From Cyanobacterium sp. uoEpiScrs1 (GTDB lineage Bacteria > Cyanobacteriota > Cyanobacteriia > Cyanobacteriales > Microcystaceae), in contig NZ_OX373462.1 in assembly GCF_947331815.1 (NCBI RefSeq), forward strand, positions 2,051,040 to 2,115,039: DNA of 64,000 nucleotides, read 5' to 3'. Made by a program: the position numbers and the translations under genes. Below the pieces are notes generated by a model. That model had not been told where the DNA came from, ran no database searches, and saw only the letters and a program-made list of their open reading frames with translations. Shown one piece after another: positions 1 to 10,379 of this stretch. The first letter of the stretch is position 1; the number at the start of each line of letters is the position of its first letter.

Positions 1-1525
1 ATGGATTTAGTAAAAAAGTTCCCTGAATAGAATTAGTCAATTCCGGAATAGAACTTCCCATAACTCGAAATGGCCATTGGGGTAAATCGAAAATATAAAT
101 TCCTTGAATAAAAAACAAGCCCGAACTCCCTAAAATTAACCCCCAATTCAGGGGGCTAGTCCAAGTAAAAGGATAATAAATTCTCAAAAACCAAGCTAAC
201 AAATAAGATACCAGAACCATTAATAGTTTAGGAACTAGTTTCATTACACTTTCATCAATCCAAAAGCGAGAGTGAAGGTAGCCATCATCGCGTATCCACC
301 GGAAGAAATCATGGAAAGTAATTTGACCTTTTATAGTTAAGGAAACTGCCTCCCCTGCATCTAATTGTCCTGCCCCATAATAATTAAAAGGATCTTCTCG
401 AATTGTTCGAGAAGACCGTTGGAGGATAAATAACACCTTAGATGGTTCTTTAATACCAGAAGCCTTAATTAGAGCTGCTACACCTGCAACGTGAGAGGCA
501 GCTATACTGGTTCCCTGGAACCCAACAAAAACTGACTTCCCCGTTTTAGGGTTAACGGTTTCCTGAATAATCTTTCCTGTTTCACTACCACCAGGGGCAG
601 AAATATCAATCCCAGCTCCATAATTGGAATAATTTGCTTTTTGTCCGGTCGCATCTAAAGCAGAAACACTAATCACTTTAGGATTACGGGCAGGATAGAA
701 AGCCGCATTTTGATTAGAATTACCTGCAGCAGCAATAATAACGACATCTTTTGAGTAAGCATAGTCAATAGCTTCTTTCATAATTTGACTTTCACCACCA
801 CCTCCAAGACTTAGATTAATTACATCGGCACTATGATCAGCAGCAAAACGAATGGCTTCGGCAATATCAGCAACTGTTCCCTCTCCCTTACCAGCAAGAA
901 CCTTAAGAGGCATGATTTTGGCATGATAAGCAATACCAGCCACTCCATATTCATTGTTCGTAGATTGGGCGATAGTTCCGGCTATATGGGTTCCATGACC
1001 ATTATCATCAGAGGTATCGGTATTATCGTTAACAAAATTGTACCCTTCGACAAATTCTGTTTCTTGTAAATCAGGGATTCTACTGATCCCTGTGTCAATA
1101 ACAGCAACAATGATCCCTTCCCCTTTGCTATCTTTCCAAGCTTTCTCAATGTTAATATTGTGTAAATTCCATTGTTTGCTATAGTCAGGATCGTTGGGAG
1201 TTTTTAAGGTACGATAAACATAATTGGGTTCAAAGTATTCGACATATTTTTTGATAGGAGACCGTTTGATAATATTAAAAAATATTCTATCTCCTGATAA
1301 AGTATAGATGTGCTCATCAGCAGAAAAAATACTATTGAGGCTTACAGTTTTTTCGTATTGTTTAGTAATAGCTCCTAATTGTTCACTGATGACTGAAGTA
1401 GGGACATCTTCACGAAAATTAATTATTATTGAGTCGAATTCTCCCTGATTTGCAAGTCCTTTAAAGTTATGTAAGGCTAACCAAAGTCCAACAACAAATA
1501 AACTGAGTAATAATAACTTTTTCAT
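1..1525 (-). CDS. S8 subtilisin-like serine protease with C-terminal membrane region, partial at window edge
   Basis: The reading frame starts at ATG 1525 and is open to the left edge, so the C-terminus is missing. An N-terminal hydrophobic stretch (MKKLLLLSLFVVGLW) looks like a signal peptide or anchor. The catalytic triad is visible: Asp144 in VIDTG, His177 in GHGTH and Ser340 in GTSIAAS, with the oxyanion Asn in AAAGNSN. Residues ~30-110 resemble a pro-domain. After the catalytic domain come two strongly hydrophobic segments (around LLMVLVSYLLAWFLR and WGLILGSSGLFFIQG), so the enzyme is probably held in the membrane with its protease domain outside the cytoplasm. The residue before the conserved His in the Ser motif is Ser (AASH) where most relatives have Pro. 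It is divergent from the glutaredoxin gene. Family assignment is firm; the substrate is unknown. Confidence 0.9.
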   Translation of the reverse strand, partial: MKKLLLLSLFVVGLWLALHNFKGLANQGEFDSIIINFREDVPTSVISEQLGAITKQYEKTVSLNSIFSADEHIYTLSGDRIFFNIIKRSPIKKYVEYFEPNYVYRTLKTPNDPDYSKQWNLHNINIEKAWKDSKGEGIIVAVIDTGISRIPDLQETEFVEGYNFVNDNTDTSDDNGHGTHIAGTIAQSTNNEYGVAGIAYHAKIMPLKVLAGKGEGTVADIAEAIRFAADHSADVINLSLGGGGESQIMKEAIDYAYSKDVVIIAAAGNSNQNAAFYPARNPKVISVSALDATGQKANYSNYGAGIDISAPGGSETGKIIQETVNPKTGKSVFVGFQGTSIAASHVAGVAALIKASGIKEPSKVLFILQRSSRTIREDPFNYYGAGQLDAGEAVSLTIKGQITFHDFFRWIRDDGYLHSRFWIDESVMKLVPKLLMVLVSYLLAWFLRIYYPFTWTSPLNWGLILGSSGLFFIQGIYIFDLPQWPFRVMGSSIPELTNSIQGTFLLNP

Positions 1526-1717
1526 AAATCTGATTCATAAGTCTGAGTCAAGTTTAAGGTACGCACTAGTCTAAAATCTTAGAATAACCCATTCAGAACC
1601 TTCAATTTTTGAATAAGAACGTTCTTATTATTTAGTTCTTAGGTAATTGTTGAGTGATTTAGCGTATATTTTTAGTACTATATTAAGTAAGATTTAAAAT
1701 CTAGATTTAGGAGCGGA

Positions 1718-1984
1718 ATGAGTACGAAGGTTGAAATTTACACTTGGGGTTCCTGTCCTTTCTGTATTCGAGCCAAAGCTTTACTTGATAAAAAAGGGGT
1801 AAAGTATACTGAATACTGTATTGATGGAGATTATGAGGCAAGAGAAAATATGAGACAAAGAGCTGAGGGTCGTAGTAGTCTTCCTCAAATTTTTATCAAC
1901 AATCAGCCTATTGGTGGATGTGATAAGTTATATTTTTTGGAATCAATAAATAAATTAGATTATCTCTTGACCACAACGGCTTGA
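1718..1984 (+). CDS. grxC: glutaredoxin 3
   Basis: An 88-residue protein of normal length for a monomeric dithiol glutaredoxin. The CPFC active site is at residues 14-17, the cis-Pro motif SLPQIFINN at about 54-62 and the glutathione-binding GGCD at 67-70. It would reduce protein disulfides and glutathione mixed disulfides in the cytoplasm using glutathione. An AGGAG-like ribosome site lies just before the ATG. The gene stands alone, divergent from the S8 protease and followed by a gap of over 1 kb. The Lys after GGCD, where relatives often carry a second Asp, is a minor deviation. Confidence 0.95.
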   Translation: MSTKVEIYTWGSCPFCIRAKALLDKKGVKYTEYCIDGDYEARENMRQRAEGRSSLPQIFINNQPIGGCDKLYFLESINKLDYLLTTTA

Positions 1985-3146
1985 GAAAGCGTACTGTCTT
2001 ATATAACTCCGAGAACAATTGTAACTTATTTTAAAGATCTAAACATTTAAGGTCCCACAAGAATTAAGCTTAGTGTCGACCGTAAGTTTAATATCTAGTC
2101 AAATAAGATTTCTAGAATAACTAGTAAGTCTAATATTTTTAGACAAAAAATAGGATAGAAGCACTTAAATTATATCTTTAGAAAGTTTTCTTTCCTTTAA
2201 ATGTTATTATCTTTATTGGAGTTAAATGTTAGATGCATAATTGAGTATATTCCATTAAGTAATTGCCAAACTTAGCTATTATTTCTTTAAGTAAAAGTTT
2301 TTATACAGACTACAAATGCTCATTTTTGTCTAACTTTAGAAAGTCAAATTTAGATATACTGTTCTGGTAAGATTTTTTAGATAACTTTTTATTTGTAAAA
2401 ATCGTATTATCCAATCAAATAATATTTACTAACTTTCTTTTGACAATTGAGTTTTGCGAAAACTAAATTGTCCTAGGTATCTACACATTCATATTATTAT
2501 ATATAATATGTCATAAGCTTAAGTAATAGTAAATTTCTTTTATTTAATGAGATAGACTACTATTTAATTGAATAGTTATAGTTATGGAGAAAGTAAAATT
2601 ATAAAAAAATAGATGTTATATAAAACAAATTGCCATTAACTTTAAATATGTAGTTCACAAAAAATAACAGAAGTAATTATTAATTAATTACTATTGAATG
2701 GTATAGTGCTCTGCTTGTTATAAACAATAAAGAATATTAAATTGAATATGTGTAATCAATCCATTGTTACGATAAATTTTTTAATAAAAACAGTTAAACT
2801 AATAACTTGACTTACTTCGATAATTTTAAAAATATAGTCTGATTAAATTAATAATTTTTAATTGATTTATTGCATCAAATCTAGGAATATCCAAAAGTGA
2901 AAGATATACTATTTCATGGACTGACATCTTTAATAAATATTTAATAATCAAATAATATCTAGCTAATAACAAACAGTTCATAGAAAATCAATAACAATCT
3001 TCTATAAACTGTTAACCTAAGTAAGTAGATATAAATACGTTAAAAACAACTGGTTCTTATACTTTAGCATTTTGTTAAAAACTCAAGTATAACGATAGAT
3101 TTATCTACTGTTTATTTAATAGAGACTATTTATCCACTTAATTATT
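1985..3146. other. gene-free AT-rich gap (1.16 kb)
   Basis: Both strands are full of stops in every frame and I recognise no RNA gene or strong hairpin. Very low GC and lack of any conserved peptide fit a gene that has decayed past recognition, but that is inference. Confidence 0.6.
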
Positions 3147-5057
3147 TTAATTCATTAAGGAAAGTTGGACACTTTTAAAAAAAATCTGTATGATGTTTTC
3201 AACAATCTGGGGACTGGTTAACCCTAAATCTGCTTTAGATTGATCTGGAGTGGCATGATCCACTAAATTATCGTTCACCCCAAATCGTTTTAAGGGAACT
3301 AAAATACCGTTATCAGACAAAGCTTCAGCTACTGCTGAACCGAAGCCACCCATAAGACAACCTTCTTCCAGGGTAACTACCTTTCCAATACGTTGAGCGA
3401 GAGGCAAGATTAACTCTATATCTAAGGGCTTGACAAAACGGGCATTAACTACTGTTGCTTCAATGCCATATTCTCTAAGAATTTCTGCCACTTGTAAGGA
3501 TGTATTCACCATAGAACCATAAGCTAAAAGCAAGACATCATCACCAGTGCGGAGAATTTCTCCTTTACCAATAACCAATGGTTCCCAACCTTCTTCCATT
3601 AAGGGAACTCCAATACCGCTTCCACGAGGATAACGCATTGCAATCGGTCCCTCAGTATAATTAACTCCCGTTATCACCATGCGTTGTAATTCCGCTTCAT
3701 CCTTAGGAGCCATGATAATTAGGTTAGGAATACATCTTAGATAGGCTATGTCGTACATTCCTTGGTGAGTAGGTCCATCTGCACCAACAATCCCAGCACG
3801 ATCAAGACATAAGAAAACAGGAAGGTTTTGAATACAAACGTCATGAAGAACTTGGTCATAAGCTCTTTGTAGAAAAGTAGAGTAGATTGCGACAACAGGA
3901 CTCATTCCCTCACAAGCAAGACCAGCCGCTAAGGTAACAGCATGTTGTTCAGCGATACCCACATCGATGTATTGTTTAGGAAGTTTGGCATAAAGTTTGG
4001 CTAGTCCCGTTCCCGTAGCCATAGCTGCAGTGATACCAACAATTTTAGGATTATTTTCAGCTAATTTAGTGAGAGTATGCGCAAAAACTTTAGAATAGCT
4101 AGGAGGTTTAGGTTTATTAGACGGGTGAGCTTTGCCAGTAGCTAGGTTAAATGGACTTTGGGCATGATAGCTCACCTGGTCCTTTTCAGCTAGCTCATAG
4201 CCCTTTCCTTTAACGGTAGCAACATGAACAAGGACGGGTCCGGGAACCTTATGGGCTTGTTTAAAGGTTCCGATCAATTCTTCTAGATTATGCCCGTCAA
4301 TCGGACCGAAGTATTTAAAGCCCAATTCTTCAATTACTGCACCTACTTTAGGAACTGCTAAGCGTTTCATTCCTTCTTTGACCCTTTCCATCTCAGGAGT
4401 GAAAGACTCTCCAAAGAAAGGAAGCTGTTTAAATTGTTCTTCTAGATTGTCTGAGAGAAATTGGACGGGATCACTCAAACGTACTTTATTGAGGTAGCGA
4501 GAAATAGCCCCCACATTTGGAGAGATAGACATTTCATTATCGTTGAGGACAACCATAAGATTTGTGTTTGGCAGATGCCCTGCATGGTTAATAGCTTCCA
4601 AAGCCATTCCTCCAGTTAATGCTCCATCTCCAATCACCGCTACAACTTTATAGTCTTCCTTTTGAGCATCTCTTGCCAATGCCATTCCTAAGGCGGCAGA
4701 AATGCTTGTAGATGCGTGTCCAGCCCCAAAATGATCAAAACTACTTTCGCAACGTTTTAGATACCCAGCAACACCACCTTTTTGCCGTAAAGTATGAAAA
4801 CGACTGTAACGACCAGTCAAAATTTTATGAGGGTAGGCCTGGTGTCCTACGTCCCAAACTACTTTATCTCGATCTAAATCTAGGGTCTGATAAAGAGCGA
4901 CGGTTAATTCTACTACTCCTAATCCAGGACCTAAATGTCCCCCACTAGCGGCAATTGTTTGTAAATGCTTTTCTCGAATTTGACGACTAATGTCTTCTAA
5001 TTGTCGAAGAGATAAACCATGCAATTGATTGGGATGAGTAATTTCACTTATATGCAT
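3147..5057 (-). CDS. dxs: 1-deoxy-D-xylulose-5-phosphate synthase
   Basis: A 636-residue protein of full family length. It condenses pyruvate and glyceraldehyde 3-phosphate, the thiamine-diphosphate-dependent first step of the MEP isoprenoid pathway, in the cytoplasm. His41 (GGHLG), the ThDP/Mg motif GDGALTGGM from residue 143 and the metal-ligand region [10 protein letters not shown] at 171-180 are intact. The central transketolase-like domain with [15 protein letters not shown] and the C-terminal transketolase domain are also complete. The product feeds carotenoids, the quinone side chain and undecaprenyl phosphate, linking it to ubiA and to the uppP gene next along. It is a single gene between two large gaps. 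The last 12 or so residues ([11 protein letters not shown]) look like a poorly conserved tail. Confidence 0.98.
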   Translation of the reverse strand: MHISEITHPNQLHGLSLRQLEDISRQIREKHLQTIAASGGHLGPGLGVVELTVALYQTLDLDRDKVVWDVGHQAYPHKILTGRYSRFHTLRQKGGVAGYLKRCESSFDHFGAGHASTSISAALGMALARDAQKEDYKVVAVIGDGALTGGMALEAINHAGHLPNTNLMVVLNDNEMSISPNVGAISRYLNKVRLSDPVQFLSDNLEEQFKQLPFFGESFTPEMERVKEGMKRLAVPKVGAVIEELGFKYFGPIDGHNLEELIGTFKQAHKVPGPVLVHVATVKGKGYELAEKDQVSYHAQSPFNLATGKAHPSNKPKPPSYSKVFAHTLTKLAENNPKIVGITAAMATGTGLAKLYAKLPKQYIDVGIAEQHAVTLAAGLACEGMSPVVAIYSTFLQRAYDQVLHDVCIQNLPVFLCLDRAGIVGADGPTHQGMYDIAYLRCIPNLIIMAPKDEAELQRMVITGVNYTEGPIAMRYPRGSGIGVPLMEEGWEPLVIGKGEILRTGDDVLLLAYGSMVNTSLQVAEILREYGIEATVVNARFVKPLDIELILPLAQRIGKVVTLEEGCLMGGFGSAVAEALSDNGILVPLKRFGVNDNLVDHATPDQSKADLGLTSPQIVENIIQIFFKSVQLSLMN

Positions 5058-5776
5058 ACTATATTTTTCTCTACCATTTTGATTAATACGCTATATCACA
5101 CTTTAATTGATTTTCTGATTTTGGTTTAATATTTACTTATTATTCGTCAAGAAAATTTTTAGTATTAATTGTTAAATTATCTTCATAATAAATTCTTCTA
5201 AGTTAAATATAGATAAATTAAAATCTTTAATATATTTCGTTCCTATGTCAATTTACATGTATGGTAATCCTATTATGAGTTAACTAAATTATTGATGATA
5301 ACTGAATGTTGAATCTTTTTATATATTTATGTTTTAAAATTAGTAATAAATGATTTAAGAAAAAATTTTCCATAATAATCTTTACTAGATTTAATACGAG
5401 TCTATTTATTAAGTTACAATTCTAATATTAGTCTTGATCTAGAGAATAGACTTTTTAGTTAGGTTTTATCAAAAATAATCTACTTAAACGTGAGTTTTTC
5501 AAAAGAAAGCGAAAATATGTCAAAACTATACTGTTTTCGACTTCAAAAAATAGAGAACTATTATTGTTATAATACTTAGATAGAACACTAACATACGAGT
5601 ATTTACTTGTAATTAGAATCTATTTTTTGATAAGTAATTGTATTTTAAATTATGGACTATTAGAATATATATTTCTAGCTTATTTATTTTTTTAGAAAAG
5701 TTTTAAATATTAAGTATTTATTGATAAAATTACTGAAACTTTTACCTCCTCAGATTACCTAAATTTATTAATACTC
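5058..5776. other. gene-free AT-rich gap (0.72 kb)
   Basis: This divergent intergenic region separates dxs (minus) and uppP (plus), so it should hold two promoters. I cannot pick convincing -35/-10 pairs in such AT-rich sequence and see no coding remnant. Confidence 0.6.
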
Positions 5777-6739
5777 ATGACCTACAAAAAAAATAAATTC
5801 TTAATATTTGCCATTTTTTTTACCATCAGTAGTGGATTAAGTCTATTTTTAGGTTGTACTACAATGGTCCAATCGACTCCCCTAAAAGCTTCTGATACTT
5901 CTATCTTTCAATTTAACTGGTTTCAGTCCATCGTGTTAGGAATGATACAAGGATTGACAGAATTTTTACCAATCAGTAGTACAGCTCATTTAAAAATTGT
6001 CCCCTTAGTTTTAGGATGGGGTGATCCTGGGGTATCTTTTACAGCAGTGATTCAACTAGGAAGTATTGCCGCAGTAATATGGTACTTCTGGTCAGATTTA
6101 ACAAAAATTATTGGAGGAATGTTTACAGCTATTTGTATCTCTGACTATAAATCTTATGATTTTCGACTTGCGATGGGTATTGGATTGGGAACTTTACCAA
6201 TTGTCTCTTTTGGATTGCTGTGGAAACTCTTGGTTTCTGATTTAGATAATTCTCCATTACGTAGCGTTGAAGCAATAGCAATCGCTTCAATCGTGATGGC
6301 TGCATTATTAGCCTTGTCAGAAAAACTGGGAAGCCATAAGCGAGATTTCAAACAATTAACATTACAAGATGGAGTATTAATAGGATTAGCCCAGACTCTA
6401 GCTTTAATCCCAGGAGTTTCTCGTTCAGGTTCCACTATGACGGCCGGGTTATTTATAAATTTAGAACGGGCAACGGCAGCTAGATTCTCTTTCTTATTAG
6501 GAATTCCAGCCATTACTATGGCAGGAGTTGCAGAATTTAAGGAAGTTTTAGTTTTAGGTTTTTCTAAAGAAATATTATTCCCTATTATCATTGGTGTCAT
6601 ATCTTCAGCTATTTTTTCCTATTTAGCTATCACTTGGCTGACTAACTATTTGCAAAGCCGTAATACTTGGATTTTTGTATGGTACCGTTTAGGATTTGGA
6701 TTATTTATTTTATGCTCTCATGTATTAAATATTAATTGA
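5777..6739 (+). CDS. uppP: undecaprenyl-diphosphatase
   Basis: A polytopic membrane enzyme of the BacA/UppP family that dephosphorylates undecaprenyl diphosphate to recycle the lipid carrier for peptidoglycan synthesis. The signature QGLTEFLPISSTAH is at residues 58-71 and the second motif PGVSRSGST at about 215. About eight hydrophobic helices follow. At 320 residues it is some 45 residues longer than the E. coli enzyme. The excess is an N-terminal segment whose first part is hydrophobic (FLIFAIFFTISSGLSLFLGC), which could be an extra helix or a signal-like leader. An internal start is possible, but the frame upstream of the motif is open and plausible. A hairpin terminator follows. Confidence 0.96.
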   Translation: MTYKKNKFLIFAIFFTISSGLSLFLGCTTMVQSTPLKASDTSIFQFNWFQSIVLGMIQGLTEFLPISSTAHLKIVPLVLGWGDPGVSFTAVIQLGSIAAVIWYFWSDLTKIIGGMFTAICISDYKSYDFRLAMGIGLGTLPIVSFGLLWKLLVSDLDNSPLRSVEAIAIASIVMAALLALSEKLGSHKRDFKQLTLQDGVLIGLAQTLALIPGVSRSGSTMTAGLFINLERATAARFSFLLGIPAITMAGVAEFKEVLVLGFSKEILFPIIIGVISSAIFSYLAITWLTNYLQSRNTWIFVWYRLGFGLFILCSHVLNIN

Positions 6740-6790
6740 ATTAAAACACATTGCTGTTATTATTAAGGTAGGATAATTATATAAAAAATG

Positions 6791-6826
6791 ACATTAGAAA
6801 TCAATTGATTTTTAATGTTGTTTTTT
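6791..6826 (+). terminator. likely intrinsic terminator after uppP
   Basis: The arms ACATTAGAAATCAA and TTGATTTTTAATGT pair over 14 bp with one G-T wobble and almost no loop, and a T-rich run (TTGTTTTTT) follows. It lies about 50 nt after the uppP stop. Confidence 0.6.
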
Positions 6827-6886
6827 AGCTATTTTAAAGATAATTGTTTATAACAATATAATTTGATGGTACGTTAAATTTTAACT

Positions 6887-7918
6887 ATGCATAAAATTCC
6901 TGTTACGGTTATCACTGGCTTTCTTGGCGTAGGTAAAACAACATTAGTTCGCCATCTATTACAGCATAATCAACAACGACGTATTGCTGTTTTAGTTAAT
7001 GAATTTGGGGAAATAGGAATAGATGGAGAACTTTTACGGGATTGTCAGATTTGTGATGAAGATGAAAATCCAAATACTAACATTGTTGAATTAACCAATG
7101 GTTGTTTGTGTTGTACTGTCCAAGAAGAATTTTTTCCAACTATGCAAAAATTATTGGAAAGACGTGAGAAGATTGATTGTGTGCTAATCGAAACTTCTGG
7201 GCTAGCGTTACCCAAACCTTTAGTTCAAGCTTTTCAGTGGCCAGAAATCCGTAACAGTGCCACTGTAGATGGAATTGTAACAGTGGTGGATTCTCAAACT
7301 TTAGTTTCAGGAACCCTAATAGGGGATTCAGCTACCTTAGAAGTGCAACGACAGGCTGATCCTAACCTAGAACATGAAACTCCGATTGAGGAATTGTTTA
7401 AAAACCAGTTAGCGTATGCGGATTTAGTATTATTAACTAAAACCGATTTAATTGAACCGTTTCAACTTCATAAAGTCAAAAAATGGTTAAAACAAGAATT
7501 ACGGCCGGGAGTTAAAATTATTCCCTGTGATAATGGGGAAGTCAATCCTAATATTTTATTAGGATTTAACGCCGCTGTTGAAGACAACTTAAAAAGTCGC
7601 TACAGTCATCATGAGCACGAAGAAAATCATGAGCACGATGATGATATTAATGCAGTCCAAATAATTTCAAACCAGGAGTTTGAGCCGAGAAGTTTGATTA
7701 ATCAACTTAAGAAAATAGTTAAGACTCAAGAAATTTATAGGATTAAAGGGTTTGTGAATGTTCCCTCTAAACCCATGCGGTTAGTTTTACAAGGAGTCGG
7801 TAATCGCTTTGATACTTTCTATGATCGCCCTTGGAAATATAATGAGTCTCGTGAAACTCGACTAGTATTTATTGGTCGCCAATTAACATTGAAAGAGATT
7901 GAGTCTGAACTAGTATAA
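6887..7918 (+). CDS. cobW: CobW-type GTP-dependent metallochaperone
   Basis: A G3E-family GTPase of 343 residues. The P-loop GFLGVGKTT is at residues 11-19, the metal-binding CxCC signature (NGCLCC) at 71-76, and the guanine-specificity motif appears as LTKTD. A His/Asp/Glu-rich stretch (SHHEHEENHEHDDD) lies near residue 245, before the C-terminal CobW_C domain. The family moves Zn or Co to client enzymes. The closest cyanobacterial relatives are annotated CobW, but the exact metal and client cannot be read from the sequence. cobK, cobQ and cobU elsewhere in the window make a cobalt role reasonable. It is transcribed alone and converges on dpsA across a hairpin. Confidence 0.85.
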   Translation: MHKIPVTVITGFLGVGKTTLVRHLLQHNQQRRIAVLVNEFGEIGIDGELLRDCQICDEDENPNTNIVELTNGCLCCTVQEEFFPTMQKLLERREKIDCVLIETSGLALPKPLVQAFQWPEIRNSATVDGIVTVVDSQTLVSGTLIGDSATLEVQRQADPNLEHETPIEELFKNQLAYADLVLLTKTDLIEPFQLHKVKKWLKQELRPGVKIIPCDNGEVNPNILLGFNAAVEDNLKSRYSHHEHEENHEHDDDINAVQIISNQEFEPRSLINQLKKIVKTQEIYRIKGFVNVPSKPMRLVLQGVGNRFDTFYDRPWKYNESRETRLVFIGRQLTLKEIESELV

Positions 7919-7927
7919 AAATATGAA

Positions 7928-7953
7928 AACTCCCATTTTAAAGATGGGAGTTT
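7928..7953. terminator. hairpin between converging cobW and dpsA
   Basis: AAACTCCCAT pairs with ATGGGAGTTT around a short loop. With A-rich flank on one side and T-rich on the other, it could stop transcription from both directions. Confidence 0.7.
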
Positions 7954-8002
7954 GTTCAATTAGCTAAGACTTGTCTATTTTTAGAGAAGTCTTAGATCGG
8001 TT

Positions 8003-8554
8003 CTAGTTTCCATCCTTAACAAAAGCTAGAGTTAAGCTATCACTAACCAAAAAATGATCCAAATGATAAGCTCGTTCTTCTGTTTTAAGAAGAATTTGCT
8101 CATAAAGGTAACGAGTTGCTCTATCCCCTAAACTTTCGGCTTGAGTTGCTTGTTTACGGAGTAGTTTTATTACTTCCTGTTCTGCTTTTAAATCATGTTC
8201 TACCATCTCCCGACAGCCGTAAGAACCATCAGCTTCAGGCTCAAAACAACATAGTTCAGCCAATTTATTGAAACTAGCAGCAGGAATTCCACCAAGCCCA
8301 TTTAACCGTTCAGCGAGATTGTGAACATGGCCACGAACATCATCGTAGCTTTCATTAAAAAATTCGTGTAAAGAGTAAAATTCTGAACCTTCTACAACAA
8401 AATGATGCTTTTCATATTGAAGGTATAGCCCTTGAAAACTAGCTATTAATATATTTAATCCTTCACAAACAGGAAGGGTAACACTCTTGTCTAATAAGAC
8501 GGAGTTTTCTCCTACTTCCCCAAAAGCACGGACTAAACCCTGAACAGTTGTCAT
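8003..8554 (-). CDS. dpsA: Dps/ferritin-like DNA-binding stress protein
   Basis: A 183-residue cyanobacterial DpsA. Family members form dodecamers that oxidise and store iron with peroxide and protect DNA. The ferroxidase-site pattern is seen in the first helix ([13 protein letters not shown], then [15 protein letters not shown]), and the helical bundle continues through [15 protein letters not shown]. The C-terminal part ([12 protein letters not shown]) matches the cyanobacterial branch. The gene is alone, with a GA-rich ribosome site before ATG 8554. Peroxide and iron control would be usual in nitrogen fixers, whose nitrogenase is sensitive to oxidants, but no operator is identifiable here. 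Confidence 0.93.
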   Translation of the reverse strand: MTTVQGLVRAFGEVGENSVLLDKSVTLPVCEGLNILIASFQGLYLQYEKHHFVVEGSEFYSLHEFFNESYDDVRGHVHNLAERLNGLGGIPAASFNKLAELCCFEPEADGSYGCREMVEHDLKAEQEVIKLLRKQATQAESLGDRATRYLYEQILLKTEERAYHLDHFLVSDSLTLAFVKDGN

Positions 8555-9386
8555 TTTCGTTGTCCTCTTTTTTTATTAAACTTCACAAATCTAAAATACC
8601 TCATTTCAAGAATAATTTAACAATTTTCCTAAAGAAAGTTTTGAAAATTAAGCTTAAAACAAAAAATAATAAACTTAGGTTTGATCTAATTCTTAAGTGT
8701 ATTTAATACTAATTTATTTTTTGGGAATATTAAATAATATGAATATATGTTTGATTTTATCTGTAAAATTATAATGATATCTATTTACAGATAAAAATCT
8801 AAAAAATACTTAAGGCTGAGTAACTAATTGAATGTTATGAATTTGAGCTGTAGCTTACAGGCAAGCAATGCTTAGATACTTATTAACAACTAAACAATGA
8901 ATCTATTAGTTCAATCAGTATTGCTCTAACTAGTAGATTGAAATTACTAGTTACTTTATTGATGAATAAAAAATATCAATTTTTTTATTCATTCTATTAT
9001 AGAATATAGAGTAAATATTAAATAAAAATTCATTAATGTAGTTTCAATATATAAGGAAATGAAATGTAAAATGAGAGCTCTTAAACTTCAACTAGAAATT
9101 ATTAAGTTTTTAGTTAAGCTTTAATACTTTGTCTAATAATTAAACCGGACAAAATAATTGTAGTATGTGAACTAATTGGCATCTAGAGAAATAAGAAAAA
9201 ACCTTGTATCAACACATAAAAGCAAGATTACTAAATCTTAATTTAAAGATTTAGATATAAATTGAACTAATGAAAGGTATTAAAAAGTTCAAAAAAAGAC
9301 TAATAATAGTAATTTATTGACTGAAAATTATTATTAATCTATTGATATATAAAATTTACTTGAGTGAAATTATATTTCAGTTGTCA
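8555..9386. other. gene-free AT-rich gap (0.83 kb) with one hairpin
   Basis: No recognisable coding sequence. A 12-bp hairpin (ATGAATAAAAAA / TTTTTTATTCAT, 7-nt loop) lies at 8962-8992. It is far from both genes and could be the terminator of a lost gene. Confidence 0.55.
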
Positions 9387-9848
9387 CTAGTTTAAAATTT
9401 GCTTTTTTAACTTCTCCAAAACTACCGCCGCAGCTTTTTCTACTGAGGGAGTTAATTCTAATCCTAACTCTAAATTCTCTGCCTCAATTAAGTAGATAGT
9501 TACCTGTTTAGGAAAATCATTTTTGAAAATCTTACGCCCGGCTGCTAGTGCATGATCCCATCGGAAATCATGTAAATTATAACTGGGCTCTGGCAAGCTT
9601 TCTAGCTCCTCTCCAGGAACTTCAAAAATAGTTCCTGGAGGAGAGTCAGTAGAACATGCATCAATAATAATTAATTTATGACTGCCCCTAGATTGAAACA
9701 TAACTTCCATTCCAGCTGTACCACAATCATATATACGAACATTAGGACATGGATGTTTCTCCAGAAATTTCTGAAGATTTTGGGAAACGATGACCCCTAC
9801 AGCATCATCAGATCTATTTAGATTACCACAACCAATAATAGTTAACAT
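9387..9848 (-). CDS. hupW: uptake [NiFe]-hydrogenase maturation protease
   Basis: A 153-residue endopeptidase of the HycI/HupW (M52) family. It clips the C-terminal tail of the nickel-containing large subunit once nickel is in place. The three family metal-ligand positions are present: acidic residues 14-15 in GCGNLNRSDD, Asp63 in IIDACSTD and His93 in NLHDF. HupW in diazotrophic cyanobacteria serves the HupSL uptake hydrogenase, which recovers H2 made by nitrogenase. No hydrogenase structural gene is in the window, so the link to HupL rather than HoxH (HoxW) rests on resemblance and is moderately sure. It is an isolated gene with large gaps on both sides. Confidence 0.85.
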   Translation of the reverse strand: MLTIIGCGNLNRSDDAVGVIVSQNLQKFLEKHPCPNVRIYDCGTAGMEVMFQSRGSHKLIIIDACSTDSPPGTIFEVPGEELESLPEPSYNLHDFRWDHALAAGRKIFKNDFPKQVTIYLIEAENLELGLELTPSVEKAAAVVLEKLKKQILN

Positions 9849-10379
9849 AGAAAGTATAATAAAGTTTTAAAAAGATGACTCTCTAATCTTAGAATAATCG
9901 ATTTTAGAGATAATTTCGAGTAGTTAAGCAAGTGGACAGCGTTTGCTTCTCTGCTTAAAGGATAGGACGTTATTATTTAATTAATCTTTATTTTAATAGA
10001 CAATATTTTTATCTATATATTATGATTCAGAATCCTCTAGAACTAACACAACCTATCCTCTATCAACTGTTAATATATTGTTTTTTGATTATTAGAGAAA
10101 CTTTTATAGTTATTTTGGGGGTTCCTTCATTATTAATTGTTCTATGAAATATAGATAAACTTATTTTGCCTGGATTAAAAAAATAGAATTTATTTCCTGA
10201 TATATTAAACTTTTTTCGTAATCTAATCAGATTTGGTTTTCTATGATTAAATAAAAATAATTGCAAAATTTATTAATATTATTTATTTTACATAGACCAT
10301 CATAATAAATTTTTCTTGTAACATAGGAATATTGTCTCTGTTGGATAAGATAAAAATTGTTGGTTACACTTAAGCTAGA
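9849..10379. other. gene-free AT-rich gap (0.53 kb)
   Basis: It holds only a 67-codon minus-strand open frame without recognisable homology, and an imperfect inverted repeat (TTAAGCA ... TGCTTAA) near 9922-9958. Confidence 0.5.

Noticed and set aside
6154..6600. 148-codon open frame opposite uppP
   Set aside because: Antisense shadow of a conserved gene; the uppP strand carries the family motifs.
10063..10266. 67-codon minus-strand open frame downstream of the fghA gene
   Set aside because: No recognisable motif, composition typical of AT-rich non-coding DNA, no convincing ribosome site.
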